Shown: one piece after another, positions 18,818 to 27,242 of the stretch
How the letters are laid out: each line of letters begins with the position of its first letter
Numbering within the stretch: the stretch's first letter is position 1
NCBI RefSeq assembly: GCF_025370785.1
Contig: NZ_JAMXFA010000003.1
Span: forward strand, 1-64,000
Source of the DNA: Laspinema olomoucense D3b
GTDB lineage: Bacteria > Cyanobacteriota > Cyanobacteriia > Cyanobacteriales > Laspinemataceae
Reading direction: 5' to 3'
DNA: 64,000 bases
Program-made: the position numbers and the translations under genes
The notes under the pieces: model-generated
Seen by the model: the letters and a program-made list of their open reading frames with translations, nothing else
The model's database searches: none
Told to the model about the DNA's origin: nothing

Positions 18818-19047
18818 AGGAGTTTACAACAAAAATTGCCGCTTTTTTTTCACGGGAGGGACAAGGTAATTTCCGGTCCTTCCCCACTTCACTGCAGGAA
18901 AATTTTAAGCTTTGATACCCGGATTTGATATCAAATATCTTCATTTATAAAGACTGTTTGCAACATTCTAAAAAGCCGATTGACGTTTTTAAGGGGGGTT
19001 AGGGAAATCAATCCACTATATTGCAAGAGGTTTTATATCCACCCCCT

Positions 19048-20544
19048 TCACCGTTTCAGTTTTTTTGATGGCCTTTCCCTAGCGTCCCGGAAGGGAAATC
19101 GCCCCTGTTTAATCCCCTCTTTTGCCCAATACCAGGCCCCCACGGAACAGAACACACTGATAACTAAAGCAATAATAAACCCCACAAAAGGCCAGGAAAA
19201 AGAAAACTCAAAAATCTCCCTTTCCCGCTTCCAAGGTTGAAATATTAACGCCGAATTTGAAGCGACGATCGCCCCAGCAGCAATTCCCACACCCACCGCT
19301 TGAATCTCGTTTTGCAAGTCTTGATTGGTTTGCTGCTGCTTGTTATTCATCTTGGCTTGTTCCACCTCGACAATGCCGCGCATAGTGGCAATACAGTGGC
19401 CGAATAGGGCATTTCCTGGCCTTAAATAATTCAGGTCCGTGTTAATTTGTCTTAAGAATTTCGACCGGCATTCATGGCTAAAGGCTTGGAAAAACCTGAA
19501 CTCTTGTTCTCCGTCAATATTCGTTGTTAAAGCTTCCAGCTTTGTGGTATAATTCTTTAAATTTGTAATCATCGTGGTGCGCTGGTCCTCCATATCCCGG
19601 ATATGACTGGCATAGGTAAAGGCTTGGGGGTTTATTTTGAGGAGAGAGTCCTGCAAAACCGTTAATTTTTCAGCCGTATCTTCCGGCAAAGTTTGTAACC
19701 CCTTCATCAGGGTTTCTAACTGGTGATAAAGTTGGCGACAGTCTCGATAGCGAGTCCGGGCTTGGTGATAGCTGAAGCGGATTTTGCTGCGATAACAAAG
19801 CAAATCCATTAGGGGGTGATAGTAGTCTCCAGAGGCTTCGAGTGTGGCGGTATCGGGATGACAGTCTAACCAAATCAGAATGTGACAGGATTGTGCCGGA
19901 TTTTCTGCATCATTGTCATATTCAAAAATGGGACTGCCTAACAGTTTGCCTTGGGCACGATAGGAGGGTAGAACAGGGAGGGGAGCGTTTGTGAGTAAGG
20001 CTTGTAAACAGCGATCGGCTAAGTCCCGGAGGGTGGCAAGGGAGGGGGATTCTTCGGCGATGACAGCTTTGGCAAACAGGACCAACGTTTGGCCGATGGA
20101 AGCAGAAATGCGATCGGGCAGCAGCATTCCCTCGGGGTTGAGGTGAGTGAGTTCCGCCACGGAGACCGTTCCCGGATAGCGAAACGTGAGGTCAGCCACA
20201 TAAGTATCATGAAGTTGGACCGCGTAGAGTTCCCCATTGCGCCGAGGAGTATCCGATTTACCCTCTACCTCGGGAAAGGGGAAGCTCAAACAGCGATCGA
20301 GTTCCTCCGAGAGGAGTTCTCGAAACGCGATCGTTGCCTGCTGTTCCGGAATATTTAACCATTGACGACAGGTCTTGAGGGCTAGGATATCCAGCGACTC
20401 TCCGAATTCCTCGAATCGCTGCCAGATCACATCAGCATCTTCCACCCGTTCCCCTTCCGCCAATGCCATATCATGACAGAGGTGGAAGGCATATAAGCTA
20501 AGTTTGGGGTAGTGGAGCAATTCTCCCGACAATTGTTCGATCAT
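19048..20544 (-). CDS. Hypothetical protein with two C-terminal membrane helices
   Basis: I chose the ATG at 20544, preceded by AGGAAACC, giving 498 aa; an upstream in-frame ATG at 20574 would add ten residues. The N-terminal 400 residues look soluble, alpha-helical, with a coiled-coil part around 270-350 (RTRYRDCRQLYHQLETLM). Near the C-terminus are two hydrophobic segments (AVGVGIAAGAIVASNSALIF and FVGFIIALVISVFCSVGAWY) followed by a basic tail. I do not recognise the family. It converges with the coiled-coil gene and may belong functionally with the AAA+ pair, but strand and the 230-bp gap give only weak support. A role at the cytoplasmic membrane is likely. Confidence 0.75.
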   Translation of the reverse strand: MIEQLSGELLHYPKLSLYAFHLCHDMALAEGERVEDADVIWQRFEEFGESLDILALKTCRQWLNIPEQQATIAFRELLSEELDRCLSFPFPEVEGKSDTPRRNGELYAVQLHDTYVADLTFRYPGTVSVAELTHLNPEGMLLPDRISASIGQTLVLFAKAVIAEESPSLATLRDLADRCLQALLTNAPLPVLPSYRAQGKLLGSPIFEYDNDAENPAQSCHILIWLDCHPDTATLEASGDYYHPLMDLLCYRSKIRFSYHQARTRYRDCRQLYHQLETLMKGLQTLPEDTAEKLTVLQDSLLKINPQAFTYASHIRDMEDQRTTMITNLKNYTTKLEALTTNIDGEQEFRFFQAFSHECRSKFLRQINTDLNYLRPGNALFGHCIATMRGIVEVEQAKMNNKQQQTNQDLQNEIQAVGVGIAAGAIVASNSALIFQPWKREREIFEFSFSWPFVGFIIALVISVFCSVGAWYWAKEGIKQGRFPFRDARERPSKKLKR

Positions 20545-20690
20545 ACGGTTTCCTGGGGCAGCCAATAGATACAAATGATAGCATTTTCTCAGGTTTTCTA
20601 GTAAAATTTGAAATCAGGAGGGAGAGTCACCCCCCGAGAGTTTTCTGGTCCTCAGAAAGAGGATACCCAGACCATACATTTATACCAACC

Positions 20691-21533
20691 ATGTGTTATG
20701 ACAACCTGCTAAAATATTGGGCAGAAAAATATGCCCCACAAATGGCATCCTGGGCCTTCAGACAACCCATTACGACCCCGGTTGAAATCTTAAAAACTGA
20801 ACTCTCCGTCGAACCGATTCGGGCGGATTCAGTTATTTTCCTAAAAAGCGGTCCCGAAATTCAGCATTTAGAATTTCAAACGAGAGTTCCGCAAAATAGG
20901 CCGATGCCGATCCGGATGTGCAGCTATTCCATTCGGTTACAGTGGGAATATGAACTGCCCGTCAGACAAGTCTTGATTTGGCTAGTTCCCACCAGTAATC
21001 AGGCGGTATTCGAGACCGAATTTCGGACCGAATTCACCCACCACCGATATCAGGTCATTCGGTTATGGGAAGAATCCCCCGAACCTTTACTGGAGAATAA
21101 TGCCTTACTGCCACTGGCCGTTTTATGCGCCACCCAGAACCCCACGGAACTCTTGAGTCAAGTGGCTCAAGAAGTGGGTAAAATACAGGATACAGACCTG
21201 CGACAGGAAATTGCAGCCTGCACTCAAATTTTAGCGGGGTTGCGGTTTGACAAACAGTTAATATCCACCATGTTCAGGGAGGAAGTTATGCAAGAATCTG
21301 TAGTCTATCAAGACATTCTGCAAAAGGGAATCGCCCAAGGATTAGAGCAGGGCGAAAAACAAGGGGAATTGGCGGTAATTTTGCGCCTGCTTCATCGCTT
21401 TTGTGGGCCGCTTAATCCGGAGATTGAGTCGCGAATTCAGTCTTTAAGTAAGCCGCAATTACAGGAGTTGAGTGAAGCGTTATTAGACTTTACCAACTTG
21501 GCGGATTTACAGCAGTGGCTGGATTCTCATTAA
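20691..21533 (+). CDS. PD-(D/E)XK nuclease-family protein (Rpn/DUF4351 type)
   Basis: A 280-aa member of the recombination-promoting nuclease/transposase-like family that is expanded in filamentous cyanobacteria. The N-terminal core has the nuclease motif: Asp in IRADSVIFLK, then ExQ in IQHLEFQTRV, as in PD-(D/E)XK folds. The C-terminus has the DUF4351-like helix pair LAVILRLLHRFCGPLNP and ALLDFTNLADLQQWL, joined by a Gly/Glu/Gln linker. Such genes are often called Rpn-family or Uma2-like; they are usually numerous and orphan. No partner gene is evident, and this copy converges on the CHAT operon. DNA cleavage activity is inferred from the family only. Confidence 0.85.
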   Translation: MCYDNLLKYWAEKYAPQMASWAFRQPITTPVEILKTELSVEPIRADSVIFLKSGPEIQHLEFQTRVPQNRPMPIRMCSYSIRLQWEYELPVRQVLIWLVPTSNQAVFETEFRTEFTHHRYQVIRLWEESPEPLLENNALLPLAVLCATQNPTELLSQVAQEVGKIQDTDLRQEIAACTQILAGLRFDKQLISTMFREEVMQESVVYQDILQKGIAQGLEQGEKQGELAVILRLLHRFCGPLNPEIESRIQSLSKPQLQELSEALLDFTNLADLQQWLDSH

Positions 21534-21592
21534 AGTCCAATTGGGGCAATTGAAAAAATTGCCCCAACCCCATCAGGGAATATTTTGTTCGC

Positions 21593-21925
21593 TTATGGGG
21601 TTTGCTTAGGCGGTGACTGGATGCGACGGATGGCATTTTCCAGGATGTCTCGGTAGGCTTTGGGGTCCGGTGGCGGGGGTGCATTGCCGTGGATTCCGGG
21701 GGCTTTGGAGTAATCAGAAATAATATTCCCAGACATGGCATCCATTGCATCGCGGATCGTTGTGCGAGATTCACACCAATCAGCGATCGCATCGGACATT
21801 TCTTCCTTATCCTCCGGCAAACTCTTGCACAATTGTTCCAATTCCCCTTGGCAGTCCGCAAATAAAGGCGGTTGGGTTTCTACCAAAGTTAGAAAGTTTT
21901 GCATAATTTGGTCTTCCAGTGACAT
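21593..21925 (-). CDS. Small partner gene of the CHAT protease operon (110 aa)
   Basis: The ATG at 21925 is preceded by a strong AGGAG and lies 10 bases past the CHAT gene stop, so it is the real start; the frame upstream of it runs into the CHAT gene. The product is acidic and helical (MSLEDQIMQNFLTLVETQPP, DKEEMSDAIADWCESR), with a Pro-rich segment NAPPPPDPKAY and no membrane helix. I do not recognise a named family. The tight spacing suggests co-translation with the CHAT protein, so a substrate, inhibitor or adaptor role is plausible. CHAT proteases typically act on a protein encoded beside them, but this is inference here. Confidence 0.75.
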   Translation of the reverse strand: MSLEDQIMQNFLTLVETQPPLFADCQGELEQLCKSLPEDKEEMSDAIADWCESRTTIRDAMDAMSGNIISDYSKAPGIHGNAPPPPDPKAYRDILENAIRRIQSPPKQTP

Positions 21926-21935
21926 GATTTTGCTC

Positions 21936-24900
21936 CTAAGCACCAATAGCACAAAATCCCGCCCAGTAATAAGGCGAGGCAAAGGGTTTAGCCGTTGCCT
22001 CCATTATACTAAAACGGCGAAGCTGTTGCCGATAGGTAGAGCGTAAGTTGAGCTGACTCGACCACTGCTGCAACATTTCCGCCGTCGCATCCCGCAACCA
22101 GATTTGGGCCTGTTTCAGCGCCAGGGTAACGGTTTCACCCTGTTTGACATTTTGGTAAAAGCGAATCATCAGCAAGGCGGTGGATAAATCATTCACCGTC
22201 CACAGGGAACAGACGACATTGGGGGAACCGGCCAAAATAAACCCACTGGGTAACCCGATATATTCATCACTGGTGGAGGTGAAGTCAGTGATGCCGGTTT
22301 CGCAAGCGGAGAGGGTGACGAGACGGCAATGGGTGAGGTCGAGGCGTAAGATATCTTCGATAGTCAGGCATTTCCCCAAGTCGAGGAGATTGCCATTTTG
22401 GAGGGGAATATAACGGCTTTGGTCCTCATGGGGTGGCGGTGGGGTAAATTCGCTCTTAGCCAGAATTAGGGCGGATTTGAGGGCATCTTCAAAGTTGAAA
22501 TAGCCGTGACAGGAGAAGTGAGTGCAGTGGGCATTTTTCAACTTATCCCCATCGAGAATCGCGGCTTTTTCCGCTTGGTCATGTTTGAGGACTTGGTGGG
22601 GGTTAAATAGAGATTGAATGGCGGCGACTTCGATATCGGTAAAGTCGAGGTCTTGGGTGGGGTTTTGGATGGCAAAGAGTTGGTTAAAGTCGGGACGTTG
22701 GTTGATGCGTTTTTTGGCTTGTTTCAACACTTGGCAGTTGGGCGCATAATTCACTCCCTTGGGGAAGAGTTCCTGTAGGGTTTGACGCTGATTCTCTCCT
22801 GCGGCAACAGGTAAAGCATGGAGGGGGAACAGGTGCAGGAAGAGGTGAGGGATGAGGATGAGTTTTTTGCAGTTGGGGAATTTTTCCCACAGGTTTTGCA
22901 GGATTTCATCCAGATGCAGGATTTGAACCAGGGTTTCTAGGCGTTGGGTGAGGTCTTCTCTCCATTGGCTGTTGTTATCGATATAGTCGTCAATATAGGA
23001 AACTGTCCAGTCGGTGAGGTTTTGTCGGTCTTCCTGGGAAGATGTCCAGAGGTTAAGGGTTTGTTTGGTGAGGGTGAAGGTGAGGAATTTGTCCTGCAAG
23101 ACAAACCATTGTAGGATGACGGTTTCATTGTCAAGGAGAGATTGAATCTCCGAGAAATTCAACGGTTTATAGGGATATTTGGCTTGGAATTCGTCCCGCA
23201 GTTGACTGATATGGGTATAGTCTGGGTTGGGGTCTTGTTTGAGGCGGCGGTCTTCTTCAGAAATAGCTTGACGCAGTTCTTGCAAACGTTGGCGGACTTC
23301 GACGGGAATTTCTCCGCCTGGGTATGCGTCACGGGTGGCGATGAGTTCTGTTAGGTTGCGGGCTTTGCTGCGATCGGCATATTCAATGGCATCCTGGTAT
23401 CTGCTCAATTCTAGGCAAACTTCTACCATACCAATATAAGGTCCAGTCCATTTTTCATTCAGTTTCCGTTTAGCTTCATCTCCAGAGATAATCTCCCCGC
23501 GCAGGTATTCCACCGCATCTAGTGCCTGGTCAAAGGTATTGTAAGCATTTTCGAGAGTCTTGTGTTTCTTTTTGGGGTCGTTGGTGTAATGTTGAGATTG
23601 CTGTTGGTAGGTAACACCGAGGTTACATAAGGTTTCAACATGGTCTTCGGGAAAAGCCTTACGGGTTCTAACTTCTAATGCGAGTTGATAGGCAGCGATC
23701 GCCTTTTCCAGGTTATCATCCCGTTCCCCTTGGATGCGGTCACTATAAACAATAGCCAGATTATTTTGAGTCAGCGCCCATTCGTAGGGAAAAGCGTCAT
23801 GGGTATAAACTTCTAAGGCAAGTTCTAATGCCGCGATCGCCTTTTCCAGGTTATCAGCCCGTTCCCCTTTGATGCGGTTACGGTAGGCACTCGCTAGATT
23901 ATTTTGAGTCCTTGCCCATTTTTCGGGAAAAGCCTCACGGGTATAAACCGCTAATGCGAGTTGATAGGCAGCGAGCGCTTTTTCCAGGTTATCAGCCCGT
24001 TTCCCTTTGATGCAGTTACGGTAGGCATTACCCAGATTATTTTGAGTCAGAGCCCATTTTTCGGGAAAAGCGTCATGGGTATAAAGTTCTAAGGCAAGTT
24101 CTAATGCCGCGATCGCCTTTTCCAGGTTATCAGCCCGTTCCCCTTTGATGCGGTTACGGTAGGCAGTAGCCAGATTATTTTGAGTCGCTGCCCATTGTTC
24201 GGGAAAAGCCTCACGGGTTCTAACGCATAAGGCTAGTTGATAGGTAGAGATCGCCTTTTCCAAATTATCAGCCCGTTCCCCTTTGATTCGGTTACGGTAG
24301 GCACTACCCAGATTATTGTGAATAGTTGCCCATTGTTCGGGAAAAGCGTCACGGGTATAAACTTCTAAGGCGACTTGATAGGCAGCGATCGCCTTTTCCA
24401 GGTTATCAGCCTGTTCCCCTTTGATGCGGTTATAGTAGGCAGCAGCCAGATTATTTTGAGTCGCTGCCCATTGTTCGGGAAAAGCCTCACGGGTTCTAAC
24501 GCCTAAGGCGAGTTGATAGGCAGCGATCGCCTGTTCTAGGTTATTAGCCCGTTCCCCTTTGATGCGGTTACGGTAGGCTTCACCCACATTATTTTGAGTC
24601 CTTGCCCATTCTTCGGGAAAAGCGTCATGAGTATGAACTTTTAAAGCGAGTTGATAGGCAGCGATCGCCTTTTCCAGGTTATCAGCCCGTTCCCCTTTGA
24701 TGCGGTATAAGTAGGCATTACCCAGATTATTTTGCGTCGTTGCCCAGGCATAGGGAAAAGCCTCACGGGTATAAACTTCTAAGGTGATTTGACAGGCTGC
24801 GATGGCGATTTCTAAGTTATCTGCCCGACGACCTCGGGGAAATTGTTGAATTAAATTGGTAAAATTGACAATATCTGCGGCAATGCCTGCGGCTTCTTCG

Positions 24901-25754
24901 ATTTCAATTTTAGAAAATTTATCCCTTGCCCAATCTGTTAATATCTGGGCTAAGTTCAAGTCTAATTTATCTAAGTTCTGCCTGAAGAGGGGGAAAACCG
25001 CTGTTGAATTACCGTTGCTATCGGATGTGGCTTGCAGCACTTCCATCAAAAACTGTAAATACTCTTCCGGGGTGGCGTTACCCAGGGTTTTCCCCCGGCC
25101 TAAAAACGCCGTCATCTCCTGCGCCACATTCCGCAAAAACTGCGCCTGATTGTCTTGTCCCGCCTCCTGCAACTGCGCCGCCTCCTGTTCACAGACCTGC
25201 ACAAACTCCGCATCCACCAATTCTATGGATTGGTTGAGGATATTGTTTTCCTCCCCACTCGGACAGGTGAGGAGTTGTTGAATCAGAGAGAGATAAGCCT
25301 GGACTCGTTGTTCATCTCTTCTTAGGAGAGCAGTTTGCAGCTTGGAAGGTTGAATATTTAGGTTTTCTAAAACCCGAATTGCGAGAGGATCTTTGCCTTG
25401 TAATAAACCCAATAGTAGATGTTCTGTCCTGATTTTATCACTACCCAATCTTTGAGCTTCTTGGGCTGCAAATTCTACTAATTGTTTAACGTCAGACGTA
25501 AAAGAAATCTGTACTGTCACTGCCCCAGAACCACGACCAATTATTCTTTCAACTTCTTGACGAGCAGCTTTCAGCTTAATATCTTGTTCTGCAAAAATCT
25601 GAGCAGCAACTCCTGTGCCTTCGCCAATTAATCCTAAAAGAATTTGTTCTGTTCCCACAAAGTTATGACCTAGGCGTCGGGCTTCTTCTTGTGCTAGGAG
25701 CATGACTTTGATGGCTTTATCGTTGAAACGTTCAATCATTGTTTTCTCAACCAT
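21936..25754 (-). CDS. Clp_N-TPR-CHAT fusion protease
   Basis: A 1272-aa protein combining an N-terminal Clp substrate-binding domain with a CHAT peptidase. Residues 1-145 are a double Clp N-terminal repeat like that of ClpC (KVMLLAQEEARRLGHNFVGT, then QRLGSDKIRTEHLLLGLL). Residues 146-230 match the separate 125-aa protein encoded upstream. Residues about 330-705 are eight nearly identical 46-residue TPR-like units plus a ninth partial one (AFPEQWAATQNNL..). The C-terminal CHAT domain (about 930-1272) has the catalytic dyad His1083 in FSCHG and Cys1151 in LSACETG. No AAA+ module is present, so the Clp_N domain is used outside a Clp ATPase. It sits between a linker-domain paralogue and a small partner in one operon. 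An alternative start lies at Met6. Confidence 0.92.
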   Translation of the reverse strand: MVEKTMIERFNDKAIKVMLLAQEEARRLGHNFVGTEQILLGLIGEGTGVAAQIFAEQDIKLKAARQEVERIIGRGSGAVTVQISFTSDVKQLVEFAAQEAQRLGSDKIRTEHLLLGLLQGKDPLAIRVLENLNIQPSKLQTALLRRDEQRVQAYLSLIQQLLTCPSGEENNILNQSIELVDAEFVQVCEQEAAQLQEAGQDNQAQFLRNVAQEMTAFLGRGKTLGNATPEEYLQFLMEVLQATSDSNGNSTAVFPLFRQNLDKLDLNLAQILTDWARDKFSKIEIEEAAGIAADIVNFTNLIQQFPRGRRADNLEIAIAACQITLEVYTREAFPYAWATTQNNLGNAYLYRIKGERADNLEKAIAAYQLALKVHTHDAFPEEWARTQNNVGEAYRNRIKGERANNLEQAIAAYQLALGVRTREAFPEQWAATQNNLAAAYYNRIKGEQADNLEKAIAAYQVALEVYTRDAFPEQWATIHNNLGSAYRNRIKGERADNLEKAISTYQLALCVRTREAFPEQWAATQNNLATAYRNRIKGERADNLEKAIAALELALELYTHDAFPEKWALTQNNLGNAYRNCIKGKRADNLEKALAAYQLALAVYTREAFPEKWARTQNNLASAYRNRIKGERADNLEKAIAALELALEVYTHDAFPYEWALTQNNLAIVYSDRIQGERDDNLEKAIAAYQLALEVRTRKAFPEDHVETLCNLGVTYQQQSQHYTNDPKKKHKTLENAYNTFDQALDAVEYLRGEIISGDEAKRKLNEKWTGPYIGMVEVCLELSRYQDAIEYADRSKARNLTELIATRDAYPGGEIPVEVRQRLQELRQAISEEDRRLKQDPNPDYTHISQLRDEFQAKYPYKPLNFSEIQSLLDNETVILQWFVLQDKFLTFTLTKQTLNLWTSSQEDRQNLTDWTVSYIDDYIDNNSQWREDLTQRLETLVQILHLDEILQNLWEKFPNCKKLILIPHLFLHLFPLHALPVAAGENQRQTLQELFPKGVNYAPNCQVLKQAKKRINQRPDFNQLFAIQNPTQDLDFTDIEVAAIQSLFNPHQVLKHDQAEKAAILDGDKLKNAHCTHFSCHGYFNFEDALKSALILAKSEFTPPPPHEDQSRYIPLQNGNLLDLGKCLTIEDILRLDLTHCRLVTLSACETGITDFTSTSDEYIGLPSGFILAGSPNVVCSLWTVNDLSTALLMIRFYQNVKQGETVTLALKQAQIWLRDATAEMLQQWSSQLNLRSTYRQQLRRFSIMEATAKPFASPYYWAGFCAIGA
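23640..24765 (-). repeat. Eight tandem 138-bp repeats in the CHAT gene
   Basis: DNA-level tandem repeats of exactly 46 codons encode the TPR-like array. Neighbouring units differ at few positions (RNRIKGERADNLEKAIAA recurs almost unchanged), so the array looks recently amplified or homogenised by recombination. Copy number is likely variable between strains, and assembly collapse is possible here. Confidence 0.9.
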
Positions 25755-25781
25755 TGTTTTCAGGGATAGTGATTGTATGAG

Positions 25782-26159
25782 TTAGGCCAGAAAATATTGC
25801 TTTACTACCAACTCCATATTTTTCCGCATCACCTGATGTACTGCTACCGCATCGCCACCATTTTCCTTTTCGGCTTGTAGTAGTTTTTGGCAAAATTGTA
25901 GTAATGCCCCTTCCTGATTTTCTCCAGTCCCCTGCCTCGCCAAAAACGCCCCCACCTGTTGTGCCACATTCTGCAAAAACCCTGCATCATTCTCTCGCCA
26001 GGCCCCCTGCAACTGTGCCGCCACCTGTTCACACACCTGCACAAACCCCTCATCCACCCACTCCCCATGACGGTTGAGGATTTGGTTTTCCTCCCCATCC
26101 GGACAGTTGAGGAGTTGTTGAATCAGGGACAGATAAGCCTGCATTCGTTGTTCGTTCAT
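25782..26159 (-). CDS. Stand-alone paralogue of the CHAT protein linker domain
   Basis: A 125-aa protein whose first 80 residues (MNEQRMQAYLSLIQQLL.., FVQVCEQVAAQLQ, FLQNVAQQVGAFL) align with residues 146-230 of the CHAT protein encoded 27 bp downstream. The family is typical of the N-terminus of TPR-CHAT proteins in Oscillatoria-like cyanobacteria. Two explanations fit: a partial gene duplication, or an ancestral N-terminal part left behind when a Clp_N domain was added to the larger gene. There are no catalytic residues. A helper that binds the same partner as the linker domain is an inference. Confidence 0.75.
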   Translation of the reverse strand: MNEQRMQAYLSLIQQLLNCPDGEENQILNRHGEWVDEGFVQVCEQVAAQLQGAWRENDAGFLQNVAQQVGAFLARQGTGENQEGALLQFCQKLLQAEKENGGDAVAVHQVMRKNMELVVKQYFLA

Positions 26160-26204
26160 AGTGGCGCATCGGGTAGGGGATAGACCCCGATTTTACCCCA
26201 TTCC

Positions 26205-26315
26205 TGCCACTCAGAAACCGGGTTTGTTTCTTAAATCTTTGTGAAGGAATAGAGATACTGCCAGAAACCCGGTTTCTTTTCCCACACCGAACTGCCAGAA
26301 ACCGAATATCTTCCC
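26205..26315. repeat. AGAAACCGGGTTTCT-type palindromic repeats
   Basis: Three degenerate copies of (C)AGAAACC(C)GGTTT(CT) are spread over about 110 bp (CAGAAACCGGGTTTGTTTCTT, split here as CAGAAACCGGGTTTG and TTTCTT; CAGAAACCCGGTTTCTTTT; CAGAAACCGAATATC). Related copies lie at 27690-27712 and 55683-55775. These are dispersed intergenic palindromes of filamentous cyanobacteria and probably fold in RNA. Confidence 0.7.
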
Positions 26316-26375
26316 TGATCAAGATGATTTATAATGATTCTTAGACTCAAATCACCTTAAAACTCAACCTTTCCC

Positions 26376-26588
26376 ATGACCCCGCAATCCACCCAAAATC
26401 AACCCCAGGAAATCGAAGCACGAGTCACAAGTCTGGAACTCGAACTCACTCAAATTAAACAAATCTTAGCCACTGTCACCCCCCCACAAAAACCCTGGTG
26501 GGAACGCATTGCGGGGAGTCACGCCAATGATTCTACATTTGAAGCGGTGATTCAACTCGGCCAAGAATGGCGCAAAACTGCCCAATAA
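26376..26588 (+). CDS. VapB-like small antitoxin (70 aa) of a broken pair
   Basis: A short coiled-coil protein (VTSLELELTQIKQIL) followed by the conserved segment PWWERIAGSHANDSTFEAVI and QLGQEWRK, a layout found in cyanobacterial antitoxins encoded just before PIN-domain toxins. The toxin gene that should follow has been reduced to its first codons (26604 onward). The antitoxin is intact, with normal length. The family assignment rests on remembered gene arrangement, not on a clear DNA-binding motif. Confidence 0.65.
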   Translation: MTPQSTQNQPQEIEARVTSLELELTQIKQILATVTPPQKPWWERIAGSHANDSTFEAVIQLGQEWRKTAQ

Positions 26589-26603
26589 AGTGATTCAAAT
26601 CTG

Positions 26604-26650
26604 ATGTATATTTTGGAGGGTGACCATCTGAGTCTCATTGAACTCTCTAG
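26604..26650 (+). pseudogene. 5' remnant of a VapC/PIN-domain toxin gene
   Basis: Starting 15 bases past the antitoxin stop, the translation MYILEGDHLSLIE closely matches the universal start of PIN toxins of this group (MYxLDTDHLSLxx), except that the catalytic Asp5-equivalent reads Glu-Gly. After about 14 codons the similarity ends, and the sequence becomes the complement of the RelE-like gene on the other strand. This is a truncated toxin left by recombination. Confidence 0.55.
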
Positions 26651-26675
26651 TGCAACACAGTTTCTCCGAGTCTCT

Positions 26676-26864
26676 TTAAGGGAAATACCGATAAAAGTCC
26701 CTACGGTGCAGAACTCGCATCAGTTCTATCTGGTCTCCATTGACCTCAAAACCAATCCGATAATTGCCAACTCGGATACGATATCGGTTGGATGCTCCCG
26801 CTAAAGCTTTAACATTCGGTAACTCTTGAAGAGATGCTGTTTCTGGTAAGGTGGTGAAAACCAA
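26676..26864 (-). pseudogene. N-terminally shortened RelE/ParE-type toxin
   Basis: The 62-codon frame has the C-terminal half of RelE/ParE toxins intact: NVKALAG..RYRIRVGNYRIGFEV and LMRVLHRRDFYRYFP, including the basic residues typical of the active surface. A full toxin has about 85-95 residues. Here the helical N-terminal half is compressed to VFTTLPETASLQELP, and the only start is a TTG, with a stop four codons upstream. The intact antitoxin gene lies 77 bp upstream on the same strand. The toxin is therefore probably inactive through internal deletion; a short active variant is possible. Confidence 0.6.
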
Positions 26865-26941
26865 TTCATAAATTTATGAATAAATTTCCTGTTTATTGAG
26901 CTTTTTTAAATCTTTCAAAAACAGGGTCCTATACTCAATAT

Positions 26942-27172
26942 TCAATCTTCATCGTCTCCTAAAAATTCAAGGGCTTGCTGGCGGCTGAGAAGCGGGGTTT
27001 CTTTTGCTTCATCCATTGCTTTATTTAGGCAATAGTCTTCGATATTTTCTGTCATGGTTTCGAGGGAGGGGTTGTCTTGAGGGAGAATTTGCCTCCACAA
27101 ATCAATTGGAACAACGACAGCCGTTAGCTTGCCCTCTGAATCGGTGATATATCCAACTTCTTGGGGATTCAT
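26942..27172 (-). CDS. Antitoxin of a RelBE/Phd-type pair (76 aa)
   Basis: The ATG at 27172 is preceded by AAGGAG with suitable spacing; a TTG at 27199 would add nine residues. The product has an N-terminal strand-helix module (VGYITDSEGKLTAVVVPIDL) and an acidic C-terminal tail (ETPLLSRQQALEFLGDDED) as found in Phd/RelB-like antitoxins of cyanobacteria. It is followed on the same strand by the shortened toxin. An orphan antitoxin can persist after toxin loss, which is what the locus suggests. Confidence 0.7.
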   Translation of the reverse strand: MNPQEVGYITDSEGKLTAVVVPIDLWRQILPQDNPSLETMTENIEDYCLNKAMDEAKETPLLSRQQALEFLGDDED

Positions 27173-27242
27173 GCCTTTTATGTCTCCTTGGGTTCTCAAT
27201 AGTGCTAGTTTAAGTTATATTGACCTAGAGAAGGAATAGAGG

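Noticed and set aside
23640-24765. CRISPR-like periodic repeats
   Set aside because: The 138-bp period is coding (46-residue TPR units) without spacers.
26604-26804. 66-codon plus-strand ORF as an intact gene
   Set aside because: Only the first 14 codons look like a PIN toxin; the rest is the complement of the RelE-like frame.
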